From the NCBI RefSeq assembly GCF_028993555.1, contig NZ_CP118611.1:800001-864000 (forward strand): a stretch of DNA of 64,000 nt, written 5' to 3'. The translations under genes and the position numbers were made by a program. The notes under the pieces are model-generated. The model was not told where the DNA came from. It saw only the letters and a list, made by a program, of their open reading frames with translations, and did no database searches. Of this stretch, positions 44,051 through 53,431 are shown in pieces. Source of the stretch: Ensifer adhaerens. GTDB taxonomy: Bacteria > Pseudomonadota > Alphaproteobacteria > Rhizobiales > Rhizobiaceae. Numbering within the stretch: the stretch's first letter is position 1; each line of letters starts with the position of its first letter.

Positions 44051-45139
44051 CTATTGCTCCAGCAGTTGGACAGCGGAATGGGCGATGGCGAGGTCTACTC
44101 GGCAGCCGGCCGCGAGCTTATCGAGGCGGGTCGAGCGGATCATGGACTTCAAGGTGATCCCGTCATCGACGAGTATCCAGGCCTCGAGATAGGCACCCAG
44201 ATTGACGACCTTTTGGACGGTGCCTGTCAGGCGGTTTGACGGTGCGTCGAGAGCCCCTGCCGCATCTGCGAGCCTGACGGCCTCCGGTCTGATGCAGCAG
44301 AAGCGCACATTGTCAGGAGCAACATCGTCTCCCCGCGCGGCTGTGAGCACCGCCTTTCCCGCGCCGAGGGATACCTTCAGGTTCCGATCGGTCCCAGTCT
44401 CTGCGGATGCCGGGAGGATATTGGACTTGCCGATGAAGTCCGCCACGAAGGAGGTTCTCGGGTGACCGTAGATGTCCGCAGGCGCTCCTTCCTGCGCCAC
44501 CACTCCGCCCTGCATGACGATGATCCGGTCGGACATGGCCATCGCCTCTTCCTGGTCATGTGTGACATAGATGAAGGTCATGCCGAGATCTTCCTGGATC
44601 TCTTTCAGTTCGACGCGCATTGCTTCCCGGAGCTTGAGGTCAAGGTTTGAGAGCGGCTCATCGAGAAGCAGCACCGACGGTGAGGGAGCAATCGCCCGAG
44701 CGACCGCGACCCGTTGCTGCTGGCCCCCCGACAGTTCCTTCGGATAGCGATCCTCAAAGCCTTCGAGGTGGACACTTTTCAACGCCCGTGACACGCCATC
44801 GGTGATTTCCTCGCGGGATCGGCCCTGCATCTTTAGGCCAAAGCCGACATTCTGGGCGACCGTCATATGCGGGAAGAGTGCGTAGCTCTGGAAGACCAGC
44901 CCGATTTTCCGGACTTCCGGCGGGACGCCTGCCTGATCCTGGCCGCGAATTCGGATCTGCCCGCTTGAGGGCGCTTCAAATCCGGCGATCATGTTCAGGG
45001 TCGTTGTCTTGCCACATCCGGACGGGCCAAGAATGCTGACGAATTTTCCCTTCGGGATGGCAAGGCTGATATCGTCGACGATGCGGTTTGCACCAAACTG
45101 CTTGCTGACGGAAAGGAGTTCAATATCGATGGTGGTCAT
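44051..45139 (-). CDS. ABC transporter ATPase, spermidine/putrescine (PotA) type
   Basis: A 362-residue protein. The ATPase domain has Walker A GPSGCGKTT (about 38-46), Q-loop FQSYALFPHMTV, signature LSGGQQQRVAVARA, Walker B VLLLDEPLSNLD and switch His in YVTHDQEEAMAMSD. A C-terminal TOBE domain begins near 240. Its start overlaps the upstream permease stop (ATGA). It powers the importer encoded by the three preceding genes. Polyamine-type importers also carry other cationic or amide compounds. Confidence 0.95.
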   Translation of the reverse strand: MTTIDIELLSVSKQFGANRIVDDISLAIPKGKFVSILGPSGCGKTTTLNMIAGFEAPSSGQIRIRGQDQAGVPPEVRKIGLVFQSYALFPHMTVAQNVGFGLKMQGRSREEITDGVSRALKSVHLEGFEDRYPKELSGGQQQRVAVARAIAPSPSVLLLDEPLSNLDLKLREAMRVELKEIQEDLGMTFIYVTHDQEEAMAMSDRIIVMQGGVVAQEGAPADIYGHPRTSFVADFIGKSNILPASAETGTDRNLKVSLGAGKAVLTAARGDDVAPDNVRFCCIRPEAVRLADAAGALDAPSNRLTGTVQKVVNLGAYLEAWILVDDGITLKSMIRSTRLDKLAAGCRVDLAIAHSAVQLLEQ

Positions 45140-45939
45140 TTGCTACCCCCGTGAAATTGGGCGGAGAAGCCGCCGATCTTTTCGAAAAGGATGATTGCGC
45201 CAAGGATGAAGAGGAGTGACGCCACGTTCACTGCCGCAAGCACCGGATCCAGGCTGTATTCGAGATGGTTGATGACGGTAATCGGAAGTGTCGTCTGGCC
45301 GGGTCTGACCAGGAAAACGGAGAGCGGGATGTTGTTGAAGGAAATGATGAAGGCGAAAGTCATCCCCGAGAAGAGGCCGGAGCGGATCAGCGGCAACAGC
45401 ACATATCGGATCCTCTGCGTGACACTGGCGCCCAGTATGCGTGCCGCGCGGTCAAGCCGTTTGTCGAAACCGAACATCGCGGTGGCCGCCATGCGCACGA
45501 CGTAGGGCAACGTCAGGATGATGTGAGCCATGACAAGGCCGGGCGTTCCGAGCAGATCGTAAAGTCCAATCGAGGACAGAAACAGGACGACTGCCACGCC
45601 CTTGACGATTTGCGGGACCGACATGGGTGACAAGAGGAACGCCATGATGGCGGTGTGCCCCGGACATTTTGCGTAGGCGACGCTGTAGGCCCCAAGGACG
45701 CCGAGCAGTCCGCTTGCGAGCGACACGATGACGGCAAGTTCGACGCTGAGTAGAAACGGATCGAGCCAACGGCTGTCCCAGAGCGCAGCGTACCATTGCA
45801 AGGTCCATTCGCTTGGCAGGAACGTCACGGTCGAAGTTGGACTGAAAGAGGCCGCGACGACCACCATCAGCGGAAGGGTGATGAAGGCAAGAATGGCGGC
45901 AAGCGCCGTCCTGAATAGATATGTGAGCAGTCGGTTCAT
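45136..45939 (-). CDS. ABC transporter permease, PotC type
   Basis: A 267-residue permease with six hydrophobic segments and a short N-terminal cytoplasmic tail. The EAA loop, which contacts the ATPase, is around FGFDKRLDRAARILGASVTQRIRYVLLPLI. It lies 15 bp after the partner permease gene and overlaps the ATPase start. With the PotB-like partner it makes the membrane channel of the importer. Confidence 0.93.
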   Translation of the reverse strand: MNRLLTYLFRTALAAILAFITLPLMVVVAASFSPTSTVTFLPSEWTLQWYAALWDSRWLDPFLLSVELAVIVSLASGLLGVLGAYSVAYAKCPGHTAIMAFLLSPMSVPQIVKGVAVVLFLSSIGLYDLLGTPGLVMAHIILTLPYVVRMAATAMFGFDKRLDRAARILGASVTQRIRYVLLPLIRSGLFSGMTFAFIISFNNIPLSVFLVRPGQTTLPITVINHLEYSLDPVLAAVNVASLLFILGAIILFEKIGGFSAQFHGGSK

Positions 45940-45954
45940 TGGAGCCTCCCGACA

Positions 45955-46836
45955 TTAAAGGTGAAGTTTCTGGTGGAGGCGCGACTCCAGCCTGGATCCG
46001 ATGAAGCCGGCGGCCAGCATCAGGATGAGCAGAACATTCGCCATCACCGCCGCGAAGGGCCAGTCGAGATAGAACAGCACCTGCTCGTAGACCATTGTGG
46101 CCATGACTTTGAAGCCGGCGCCGCCAAGGAGGGCCGGGGTCGCATATGCGCTTGCGGCCATGGTGAAGCCAATCAAGAAAGAGCTTACGATTCCCGGCAC
46201 GGAGAGCGGCAGGATGATGTGCCGGATAACAGCAAGACGTGACGCGCCAAGAATTTGCGCAGATTTTTCCAGATTGGGGTTGATACCCTGGAGGCTCGTC
46301 AGAAGCGACAGCACGCCAAACGGCAGGATGACGTGAGTAAGCCCAACCACGACGCCGAAAAGGTTCTTCGACAAGGGCAAGGGTTCCGTGATCAATCCGG
46401 TCCATATCAGCGCGGAATTGATGAAGCCGCGATCTTCGAGAATGATGAGCCAGCCATAGGTGCGAAGCACGACCCCCGCCAATTCGGGCGCAATGGCAAG
46501 CGCGAAGATGAACGTTCGCCAGCGCGACGTGGCGCGTGCCAGATAGTAGGCGAGGGGATAGGCTAGGACGGTCACGCAGAGCGCAACGAGGCCGGACATC
46601 ACGACGGTGCGGGCCAGGCCCGCAAGGACCAGGTCGTTGCTGAAGAAGCGGCTATAGCTCGCAAGTGTCGGCCTGCCCTCCGTTTGACTTTGAAAGCTGA
46701 TCCCGATCATCATGCCCATCGGAATCGCGAAGAAGAGCACCAGGACGAGCGATGGGGCTATGAGCGGCAGAAGTCCCTTGACAGGGACCACAGCGCGCAG
46801 CGGCTTTGTCGGAGTGGAGCAAATTATGACGGCCAT
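45955..46836 (-). CDS. ABC transporter permease, PotB type
   Basis: A 293-residue permease with six hydrophobic segments. The EAA loop is INPNLEKSAQILGASRLAVIRHIILPLS. It follows the binding-protein gene by 8 bp. The first helix is preceded by a basic segment (PTKPLRAVVPVKG), as expected for cytoplasmic N-termini. Confidence 0.93.
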   Translation of the reverse strand: MAVIICSTPTKPLRAVVPVKGLLPLIAPSLVLVLFFAIPMGMMIGISFQSQTEGRPTLASYSRFFSNDLVLAGLARTVVMSGLVALCVTVLAYPLAYYLARATSRWRTFIFALAIAPELAGVVLRTYGWLIILEDRGFINSALIWTGLITEPLPLSKNLFGVVVGLTHVILPFGVLSLLTSLQGINPNLEKSAQILGASRLAVIRHIILPLSVPGIVSSFLIGFTMAASAYATPALLGGAGFKVMATMVYEQVLFYLDWPFAAVMANVLLILMLAAGFIGSRLESRLHQKLHL

Positions 46837-46844
46837 GATCTACC

Positions 46845-47885
46845 TCACTTGGCCGCCGCGACGACATCACGTTCCCATCGTTCGCCCCAGGCGGAGAGCC
46901 GTGTCGCGACCGCAGCGAGATCGGGCAATAGAAGGGCCTTCAGATCCGCCTCGGTGGTGATCTGCTTGGCACGGATATCGGCGGGCACCTCGATGTCGAT
47001 CCTACCGCTGCCGACCTTGTAGCCGGTGACCCATGCCTCCTGGCTGGATTTCTCGAGAAAGAAGTTGACGAACTTGAGAGCGGCGTCTCGGTTCGCCGCG
47101 TGCTTCGGCACGTTCAGGGTTGCGACCAAGGGGATCGAGCCTTCCTTCGGCAGAACATAGTCGACCGGCAAACCGCTATCGACGAGCAGCTGCGCGCGCC
47201 CGTTCCAGAAGGGCATCGCCCAGACGTCGCCCCCTTTGAGGTACGTTTCCATGACCGAGGATGATTGCTCAAAGCCGATCGACTGCCCGGCGAGCTTGGC
47301 CATGGCGGCAAAGCCGGGATCGACGTTCTCGAGCAGATCTCCACCATGGGCGACCGAGAAGATCTCCATCAGGTAGGCGGCCATCACGTTTTGGAATGTC
47401 GGCAGGATGATCTTGCCCTTGAGGCCATCATCCAAGAGCGCGTTCCAGGAATTTGGACGCCCTGCCAGCTTGTCCGTCCGGTAAAGAAGCGAGAGATACT
47501 GCACTTCGTGAACCGCGCCGCAGGGACCAGCAACGCCGGCAATCACCGATGACAGATGCTCAAGATTGGGAACTTCCTCTGGTGAGAATTCCTCAAGCAG
47601 GCCCTCCTTGCACCCTTCGAGCGATTGGGAAGCGGTCATTACGACGACATCGAAGCCAGGGCGGCCGTTGGTGGCCTTGATCTTGGCGTAATCCTGGGAG
47701 GCCGAACCGACGGCGTCGTAGATTACCTTGATCCCGAACCTGGACTCGAAAGGCTCAATGATCCGCTCCCGAATGATGGTTTCGTACGGCCCGCCATAGC
47801 TGTTGACGATGAGCGTTTCGGCGTGGCCGTTCGCAGCCAAAACCATTGATACGATCGCGGGCGCGCACAGCGCAGTGTACCTCAT
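46845..47885 (-). CDS. Periplasmic binding protein, PotD type
   Basis: A 346-residue protein with a Sec signal peptide (cleavage near ANGHA, residue 22) and a type-2 binding fold: TLIVNSYGGPYETIIRERIIEPFESRFGIKVIYD, then VVVMTASQSLEG and FWNGRAQLLVD. Extracellular solute-binding family 1/PotD-like. It is the first gene of the importer operon; the ATTGATA palindrome lies about 80 bp upstream. Aromatic and acidic residues that hold polyamines in PotD are not clearly conserved, so the ligand is open. Confidence 0.92.
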   Translation of the reverse strand: MRYTALCAPAIVSMVLAANGHAETLIVNSYGGPYETIIRERIIEPFESRFGIKVIYDAVGSASQDYAKIKATNGRPGFDVVVMTASQSLEGCKEGLLEEFSPEEVPNLEHLSSVIAGVAGPCGAVHEVQYLSLLYRTDKLAGRPNSWNALLDDGLKGKIILPTFQNVMAAYLMEIFSVAHGGDLLENVDPGFAAMAKLAGQSIGFEQSSSVMETYLKGGDVWAMPFWNGRAQLLVDSGLPVDYVLPKEGSIPLVATLNVPKHAANRDAALKFVNFFLEKSSQEAWVTGYKVGSGRIDIEVPADIRAKQITTEADLKALLLPDLAAVATRLSAWGERWERDVVAAAK

Positions 47886-47965
47886 GACGATCCCCTTTGT
47901 TGGTGTTGTCGGTTCGGTGACATTGCGCCCGCCAGTCTTGCGATCTCCAATATTGATTTCCCGGT

Positions 47966-47988
47966 ATTGATACGGAAATCATATCAAT
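47966..47988. promoter_or_regulatory. Palindrome ATTGATA-N9-TATCAAT upstream of importer operon
   Basis: Perfect 7-bp arms with a T-N-A spacing like a LysR-family box, about 80 bp upstream of the binding-protein gene. A direct extra half-site TATTGAT lies at 47951-47957. The half-site is shared with the dioxygenase promoter (44009) and, in imperfect form, with the LysR gene promoter at 57829. Confidence 0.62.
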
Positions 47989-48102
47989 GGTGTTGCATTC
48001 GCTGAGCTGGCGGACGGCTTGCATCGGATTCGGTCTTGAGTGCCTCAAGCTCTATGAATCCGAGCGTTGGGTTTATACGCGCTGCCACAGGCAGCCGCTC
48101 CG

Positions 48103-48351
48103 TCACCCCGGCTGGCAGATTTCGTTGATCAGGTTTGGATTGGATTTCAGGGATTTGAAAATATGAAGCCAGAACCGGTAATGGCTTTCGCGATTGAGGT
48201 CCCTGGCCTCGAACGCGCGCTTGGCCGCGGCGGTCACCGCGTCGCAGCCGTAAAACTCCATTGCAAGTTCCACAGCCGCCGCCACCGCGACGTCATGTTG
48301 CGCATCCGCCTCGTTTGACGGTTCCAGTATATTCTTCAATGGCTTCGACAT
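48103..48351 (-). CDS. Small conserved-looking hypothetical protein, 82 residues
   Basis: Starts MSKPLKNILEPSNEADAQHD with GGAG 7 nt upstream. The body is helical: VAVAAAVELAMEFYGCDAVTAAAKRAFEARDL followed by SHYRFWLHIFKSL. No membrane segment or signal peptide is seen. Composition and ribosome site support a real gene. It resembles short uncharacterised proteins common in rhizobial genomes. It lies 250 bp downstream of the deaminase gene and does not overlap other genes. Confidence 0.65.
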   Translation of the reverse strand: MSKPLKNILEPSNEADAQHDVAVAAAVELAMEFYGCDAVTAAAKRAFEARDLNRESHYRFWLHIFKSLKSNPNLINEICQPG

Positions 48352-48601
48352 GGCGACTCTCCTTTGAGAGTCCGGCAGGGGAAATGTGGCCGGACGGTCT
48401 CACAGCGAAGATCGCGTCGTCCGGAAACACACGGTGCCACTCATATCGAGCAGGTTGAATCTTAGCTTATTTCCCGCTCAGGGAGAAGTCAAAATTCTCC
48501 GCCGACATCGTTGATCGATCCCTTGGAGGCCTTTGGGCCAATGCGGAAGAGATCCTGGCGTAGCTACTTTGGCTGCTCGCCTGACGAATTTTATTCGTAA
48601 C

Positions 48602-49891
48602 TCACGATTGCCGTGGCAGGATGTGGCGGCGGTTGATGGTCGCGGGTCGGCCCTTGATGGACAGGGCCGTATCGCGCTTTTCGCGTTCGGCCACGACCTT
48701 GCCCTTCGCGACGACACAAATCCGCTCAGCGCGCAGGCGCACCGCCTCGATGGGGTTGCCCGCATCGAGTACGACGAGGCTTGCGGATTTGCCCACGGCT
48801 AGACCGAGATGATCGAGGCCCATAATTTCGGCGTTGATCTTGGTGACCATGTCGAAGCAGGTGCGCATGTCTGTGGGCGAGGACATCTGGGCCACGTGCA
48901 ATCCCATGAAGGCGACGTCGAGCATATCGGCTGTACCGAGGGAGTACCAGGGATCGAGCACGCAATCCTGACCCCAGCCGGTGCGGATGCCGGCCTTTAG
49001 CATCTCGGGCACTCGCGTCAGGCCACGGCGCTTGGGATAGGTGTCGTGCCGCCCCTGCAGCATGATGTTAATGAGCGGATTGGGAATTGCCGAGACACCG
49101 GATTCTGCAATCAGTGGCAGCAGCTTCGAGACGTAATAGTTGTCCATCGAATGCATCGAGGTGAGGTGCGAGCCAGCCACCCGGCCTTGCAGGCCGAGCC
49201 TCTGGGTCTCATAGGCAAGCTGCTCGATATGGCGCGACAACGGGTCGTCCGTCTCGTCACAATGCAGGTCGACCATCAGGCCGCGCTTGACCGCGATTTC
49301 GCATAGTTCGGTAACGGAACGCGTGCCATCGGACATGGTCCGCTCGAAATGCGGAATACCACCAACGATGTCGACGCCCATGTCGAGGGCGCGGATGGTG
49401 TTCTCGCGCGCATTCGGCGAGCGATAGAACCCGTCCTGCGGGAAGGCGACAAGCTGGAGGTCGATATAGGGCGCGATCTCCTTCTTGACCTCCAGCAGCG
49501 CTTCCACCGCAAGAAGACGGTCGTCGCAGGTATCGACATGGGTGCGGATGGCGAGGAGGCCCATCGAGACCGCCCAGTCGCAATAAGCCAGCGCCCGCTG
49601 CTTGACGGCCTCGTGGGTCAGGAGCGGCTTGAGTTCGCCCCACAGCGCGATCCCTTCGAGCAGCGTACCTGAGGCATTGATACGTGGCAGGCCGTAGGAC
49701 AATGTTGCGTCCATATGGAAATGCGGATCGACAAAGGGCTGACTGACGAGGTCGCCGGAGGCATCGATGACGCGACGAGCCTCTGCATCGATGCGTGGCT
49801 CGATCGCGGCGATCCTATCGCCCTTGATGCCGATGTCGGCGACGTTTCCATCGGGCAGCGTGCCACCTTTTACGATCAGGTCAAAACTCAT
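48602..49891 (-). CDS. Cytosine-deaminase-like amidohydrolase
   Basis: A 429-residue metal-dependent deaminase. It has DPHFHMDA (His-x-His), DLHCDETDDPLSRHIEQLAY (the CodA-type HCDE motif), SHLTSMHSM and GQDCVLDPWYSLGTADML with the metal-bound Asp, all in the order found in E. coli CodA. ATG 49891 overlaps the permease stop (ATGA) and is preferred over the longer frame to 50128. Encoded at the end of a BMP-type nucleoside/nucleobase importer operon, it likely deaminates an imported pyrimidine or purine base. Isocytosine or isoguanine-type activity cannot be excluded. Confidence 0.9.
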   Translation of the reverse strand: MSFDLIVKGGTLPDGNVADIGIKGDRIAAIEPRIDAEARRVIDASGDLVSQPFVDPHFHMDATLSYGLPRINASGTLLEGIALWGELKPLLTHEAVKQRALAYCDWAVSMGLLAIRTHVDTCDDRLLAVEALLEVKKEIAPYIDLQLVAFPQDGFYRSPNARENTIRALDMGVDIVGGIPHFERTMSDGTRSVTELCEIAVKRGLMVDLHCDETDDPLSRHIEQLAYETQRLGLQGRVAGSHLTSMHSMDNYYVSKLLPLIAESGVSAIPNPLINIMLQGRHDTYPKRRGLTRVPEMLKAGIRTGWGQDCVLDPWYSLGTADMLDVAFMGLHVAQMSSPTDMRTCFDMVTKINAEIMGLDHLGLAVGKSASLVVLDAGNPIEAVRLRAERICVVAKGKVVAEREKRDTALSIKGRPATINRRHILPRQS

Positions 49892-50829
49892 CTTTCGCCT
49901 TTCTGGTACGGGATCATCAAAGCTTTGGGATAGGCGGCACGACGTGCGACCAGGATCAGCGCCAGGATCGACAGCGCATAGGGCATCATCAGGAAAACCT
50001 GATAGGGCACGAGGCCACCCGATATCTGCTGCAGGCGAACCTGATAGGCATCGAAGGCGGCGAAGAGGACGGCGCCGATCAGCGCCTTTCCTGGCCGCCA
50101 CGAGCCAAAGACGACCAGTGCGATGCAAATCCAGCCGCGTCCATTGATCATCTGGAAGAAGAACGAGTTGAAAGCGGAGGTGGTGAGAAAGGCGCCGCCG
50201 ACCGCCATCAGCGCGCTACCGACGACGACGGCGCCCATGCGGATGCCAGTGACCGAAATGCCCTGCGCTTCGACCGCTGACGGATTTTCCCCGGCAGCAC
50301 GAACGGCGAGACCGATGGGCGTGCGATAGAGGATCCAGGCAACGGCGGCGACCGACATGAATGCGAGATAGGTCAGTGGCGTCTGGGTAAACAGTGCCTC
50401 GCCAACGACCGGAATTCTGGACAGAACCGGGATCGGCAGGGGCTGGAACGGCTCGATTTTGGGCGGCGACGTCACCTCGGGCAGCGCAAGGCGATAGATG
50501 AAATAGGTAAGACTCGTGGCAAGTAGCGTAATACCGATGCCAACGACGTGTTGCGACAGGCCGAGTGGTACCGTGAGCGTAGCATGCAGCAGGCCGAACA
50601 TGGCACCGAAAAGGGCAGCGACCAGCAAGCCGGCCCAAAGATCGCCGCCAGAATATACGGTAAACCAGCCGGCGAAAGCGCCTGCCGTCATGATCCCCTC
50701 GATGCCGAGGTTAAGAACGCCCGCGCGCTCGCAGATCAACTCGCCCATGGTCGCGAAGATCAGCGGGGATGCTATGCGGATTGCGGCAACCCAGAAAGAG
50801 GCGGTGAAGAGGATTTCGAGCGCGTCCAT
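49888..50829 (-). CDS. ABC permease of nucleoside/nucleobase (BMP-type) importer
   Basis: A 313-residue membrane protein with about eight hydrophobic segments. LICERAGVLNLGIEGIMTAGAFAG at about 31-54 is the diagnostic segment of the BPD_transp_2 family, along with AVRAAGENPSAVEAQGISVTGIRM. It lies 1 bp after its partner permease gene and overlaps the deaminase start. Confidence 0.93.
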   Translation of the reverse strand: MDALEILFTASFWVAAIRIASPLIFATMGELICERAGVLNLGIEGIMTAGAFAGWFTVYSGGDLWAGLLVAALFGAMFGLLHATLTVPLGLSQHVVGIGITLLATSLTYFIYRLALPEVTSPPKIEPFQPLPIPVLSRIPVVGEALFTQTPLTYLAFMSVAAVAWILYRTPIGLAVRAAGENPSAVEAQGISVTGIRMGAVVVGSALMAVGGAFLTTSAFNSFFFQMINGRGWICIALVVFGSWRPGKALIGAVLFAAFDAYQVRLQQISGGLVPYQVFLMMPYALSILALILVARRAAYPKALMIPYQKGER

Positions 50830-50830
50830 G

Positions 50831-51880
50831 TCACCTCCACCTGATCCGGAATCGCGTCAGAAGGATCGCGACAACCATGGTCAGTAGCGAGGTGGCGACC
50901 ATGACGTCGGCTATGTAACTCGGCACCTTGGCCGCTCGGCTCATGGCATCGGCGCCGACGAAGATGCCGGCGACGAAGATGGCCGAGGCGATGACGCCCA
51001 GCGGATTCAGCATGGCAAGCATGGCAACGACGATGCCGCTGTAGCCGTAGCCTGGCGACAGGTCGAGCGTCAGGTTGCCCTTGAGCCCAGAGACTTCGGA
51101 AAAACCCGCAAGAGCGGCCAATCCCCCCGAAAGCAACGCCGTCTTCATTAGTGTGCGGTCGACCAGAATGCCAACAAAACGAGCGCCCTCGGGATTGAAG
51201 CCGACGGCGCGCATCTCGTAGCCGAGAACCGTCTTTTTCATGACGACCCAGATAAGAACGGCCGAAGCAAGGGCGATGACGAAGCCACAGTGCAGGCGCT
51301 TGCCCTGGATGAGGCGCGGCAGTTGCGCTTCGGCAATGACCTTCTGCGATTGCGGCCAGCCGAGCCCCATCGGATCCTTGAGCATACCTTCGAGTAGCAT
51401 AGATACGAACAGCAGGACGATGAAGTTGAGCAGCAACGTGGTGACCACCTCGTCGACACCGAAACGCGTCTTCAGCACGGCTGGGCCGAGGAGAAGCAAG
51501 GCGCCTGCGGCCATGACGGCGACCATGATTACCGGGATGAGCACGACCGAAGGCAGGGGCAGTGCGCCGGTTCCCAGCGCCACGGTGACGACGCCACCGA
51601 TGTAGAGTTGGGCTTCGGCGCCGATGTTCCAGAGTTTTGCCCGAAAGGCGACGGCGATCGCCAAACCCGTGAAGATCAGTGGCGTCGCCCGGGTCAAGGT
51701 CTCCAGGAAGGCGAACTGTGAGCCGGCCGCCCCCTTCGCCACAAGATAGAAGACGGACAGTGGGGAAGCGCCGGCGATGAGAACCAGTATCGACGTCAGC
51801 ACCAGCGTGGTGCCTGCGGCCGCCAGCGGAAATAGCAAGGTGATCGCCAAGGACGACGCGGGTTTCGGTTCAAGCCGCAT
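50831..51880 (-). CDS. ABC permease of nucleoside/nucleobase (BMP-type) importer
   Basis: A 349-residue membrane protein with about ten hydrophobic segments. FRAKLWNIGAEAQLYIGGV is the family's conserved motif, and EMRAVGFNPEGARFVGI is the coupling segment. It overlaps the ATPase gene by 11 bp. The two permeases form a heterodimer in this transporter class. Confidence 0.93.
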   Translation of the reverse strand: MRLEPKPASSLAITLLFPLAAAGTTLVLTSILVLIAGASPLSVFYLVAKGAAGSQFAFLETLTRATPLIFTGLAIAVAFRAKLWNIGAEAQLYIGGVVTVALGTGALPLPSVVLIPVIMVAVMAAGALLLLGPAVLKTRFGVDEVVTTLLLNFIVLLFVSMLLEGMLKDPMGLGWPQSQKVIAEAQLPRLIQGKRLHCGFVIALASAVLIWVVMKKTVLGYEMRAVGFNPEGARFVGILVDRTLMKTALLSGGLAALAGFSEVSGLKGNLTLDLSPGYGYSGIVVAMLAMLNPLGVIASAIFVAGIFVGADAMSRAAKVPSYIADVMVATSLLTMVVAILLTRFRIRWR

Positions 51881-53399
51881 GATCGCCGCGCTCCCAGCTG
51901 TGGCCTGCCATCAGTTCCCCCAGTTCCCGAATGTTGTGTTCGCCCCTTGCAGACGGCGTGGAAAGACGCCCTTTGAACATAACGAGGATGCGGTCGGATA
52001 ATGCCAGGACTTCCTCGAGGTCTTCCGAAATCAGCAATATCGCGGCGCCCCGATCTCGCGCTTCAAGCAGCATGCGGTGAACATAGGCGACGGCGCCGAT
52101 ATCCAGGCCGCGTGTTGGCTGGCTTGCTAGGATGATCTGCGGGTTACCATCAAGTGCCCGGCCGAGGATGAGCTTCTGCATATTGCCGCCCGAGAGTAGG
52201 CGTACGCGTGCTTCGGGCGAAGGGCATTTGACGTCGTAGTCGGCAATGAGTTTCTCGGCGAAACGCCCGGCGGCCTTCCAATTTAGGAAGCCGAGGTGGC
52301 TGAACCGAGGGCTTCGGTAGCGTTCGGCGATGACATTTTCCGTCACGCTCATGTCGCCGATGCTGCCTACCGCGTGGCGATCTTCCGGAATGCGGGCCAC
52401 GCCATGGGCGAGGGCGGCGCGTGGCGACCAGTCGGTGACGTCCTGCCCCGCGATGGAAATGCTGCCGCTGGTTGGACGCCGTATGCCGGCGATAAGGGCA
52501 GCAAGGACAGCCTGACCATTACCGGCAACGCCGGCAATGCCGGTGATTTCACCGGCCGTGAGGGTGAGCGACACCTTGTCGAGGCCCGCCCCGTTGTACG
52601 GCGTCGCGGAGACATGCTCGAGCGCCAGCAGCGGTGCTCCCAGTTTCAATGGGCTCACGTCCGCTGGCTTGATCTCCTGCCCAACCATGAGAGCTGCCAG
52701 TTCTTTGCGATCAGTCGAACTTGTTTCGCGCTCGCCGACGAGCTGGCCGGAACGCAGAACCAACACACGATCGCTGACAGCCATCACTTCGTGCAATTTG
52801 TGAGAGATAAAGATGATCGATAGGCCCTTGACGACGAGCAGCTTCAGCGTCCGGAACAGTGCCTCAGTCTCGGCGGGGGTTAAGACGGCCGTCGGCTCGT
52901 CCAGAATCAGGATCCGGGCTTTGCGATAAAGGGCCTTCAGGATCTCGACCCGCTGGCGCTCACCGACTGAAAGGCTGGATAAGGTGGCTGCGGGATCGAC
53001 GGTGAGACCGAAATCGGCGGACAATTGTTCAATGCGCCGCCGCGCTGCGGCCCGGTCGAGCCGCAGGCGCCAAAGGCTCTGCGTGCCAAGGGCGATGTTT
53101 TCCTGCACCGTCATGTTGTCGGCGAGGGTGAAGTGCTGGTGGACCATGCCGATGCCGGCATCAATGGCGGCGCGCGGATCTCCTGGCGGAAGCGGCTTGC
53201 CAAAGGCCTCCACGGTTCCTTCGTCGGCGACGTAGTGGCCGAAGAGAATGTTCATCAGGGTCGTCTTACCCGCACCGTTCTCCCCGAGAAGCGCAATGAC
53301 TTCGCCCCGCTTGAGGTCGAAGGAAATGGCGTCGTTGGCCCTGAGCGGGCCGAAACGCTTGCTAATGCGTGAAAGACGAAGGGCGGGTTTACTTGACAC
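51870..53399 (-). CDS. ABC ATPase with two nucleotide-binding domains (BMP-type importer)
   Basis: A 509-residue sugar/nucleoside-type ATPase with two tandem domains. The first has Walker A GENGAGKTT (about 39-47), signature LSVGERQRVEILKALY and Walker B ILILDEPTAVL. The second starts near 260; its Walker A is degenerate (GVAGNGQAV) and its signature is LLSGGNMQKLILGRAL with ILASQPTRGLDI in place of Walker B. This asymmetry is usual for the family. It follows the binding-protein gene with a RIME-like repeat in between. Confidence 0.95.
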   Translation of the reverse strand: MSSKPALRLSRISKRFGPLRANDAISFDLKRGEVIALLGENGAGKTTLMNILFGHYVADEGTVEAFGKPLPPGDPRAAIDAGIGMVHQHFTLADNMTVQENIALGTQSLWRLRLDRAAARRRIEQLSADFGLTVDPAATLSSLSVGERQRVEILKALYRKARILILDEPTAVLTPAETEALFRTLKLLVVKGLSIIFISHKLHEVMAVSDRVLVLRSGQLVGERETSSTDRKELAALMVGQEIKPADVSPLKLGAPLLALEHVSATPYNGAGLDKVSLTLTAGEITGIAGVAGNGQAVLAALIAGIRRPTSGSISIAGQDVTDWSPRAALAHGVARIPEDRHAVGSIGDMSVTENVIAERYRSPRFSHLGFLNWKAAGRFAEKLIADYDVKCPSPEARVRLLSGGNMQKLILGRALDGNPQIILASQPTRGLDIGAVAYVHRMLLEARDRGAAILLISEDLEEVLALSDRILVMFKGRLSTPSARGEHNIRELGELMAGHSWERGDHAA

Positions 53400-53431
53400 G
53401 TCGGCGACCGGAAGTGGCGTTGTGGGGGGAG

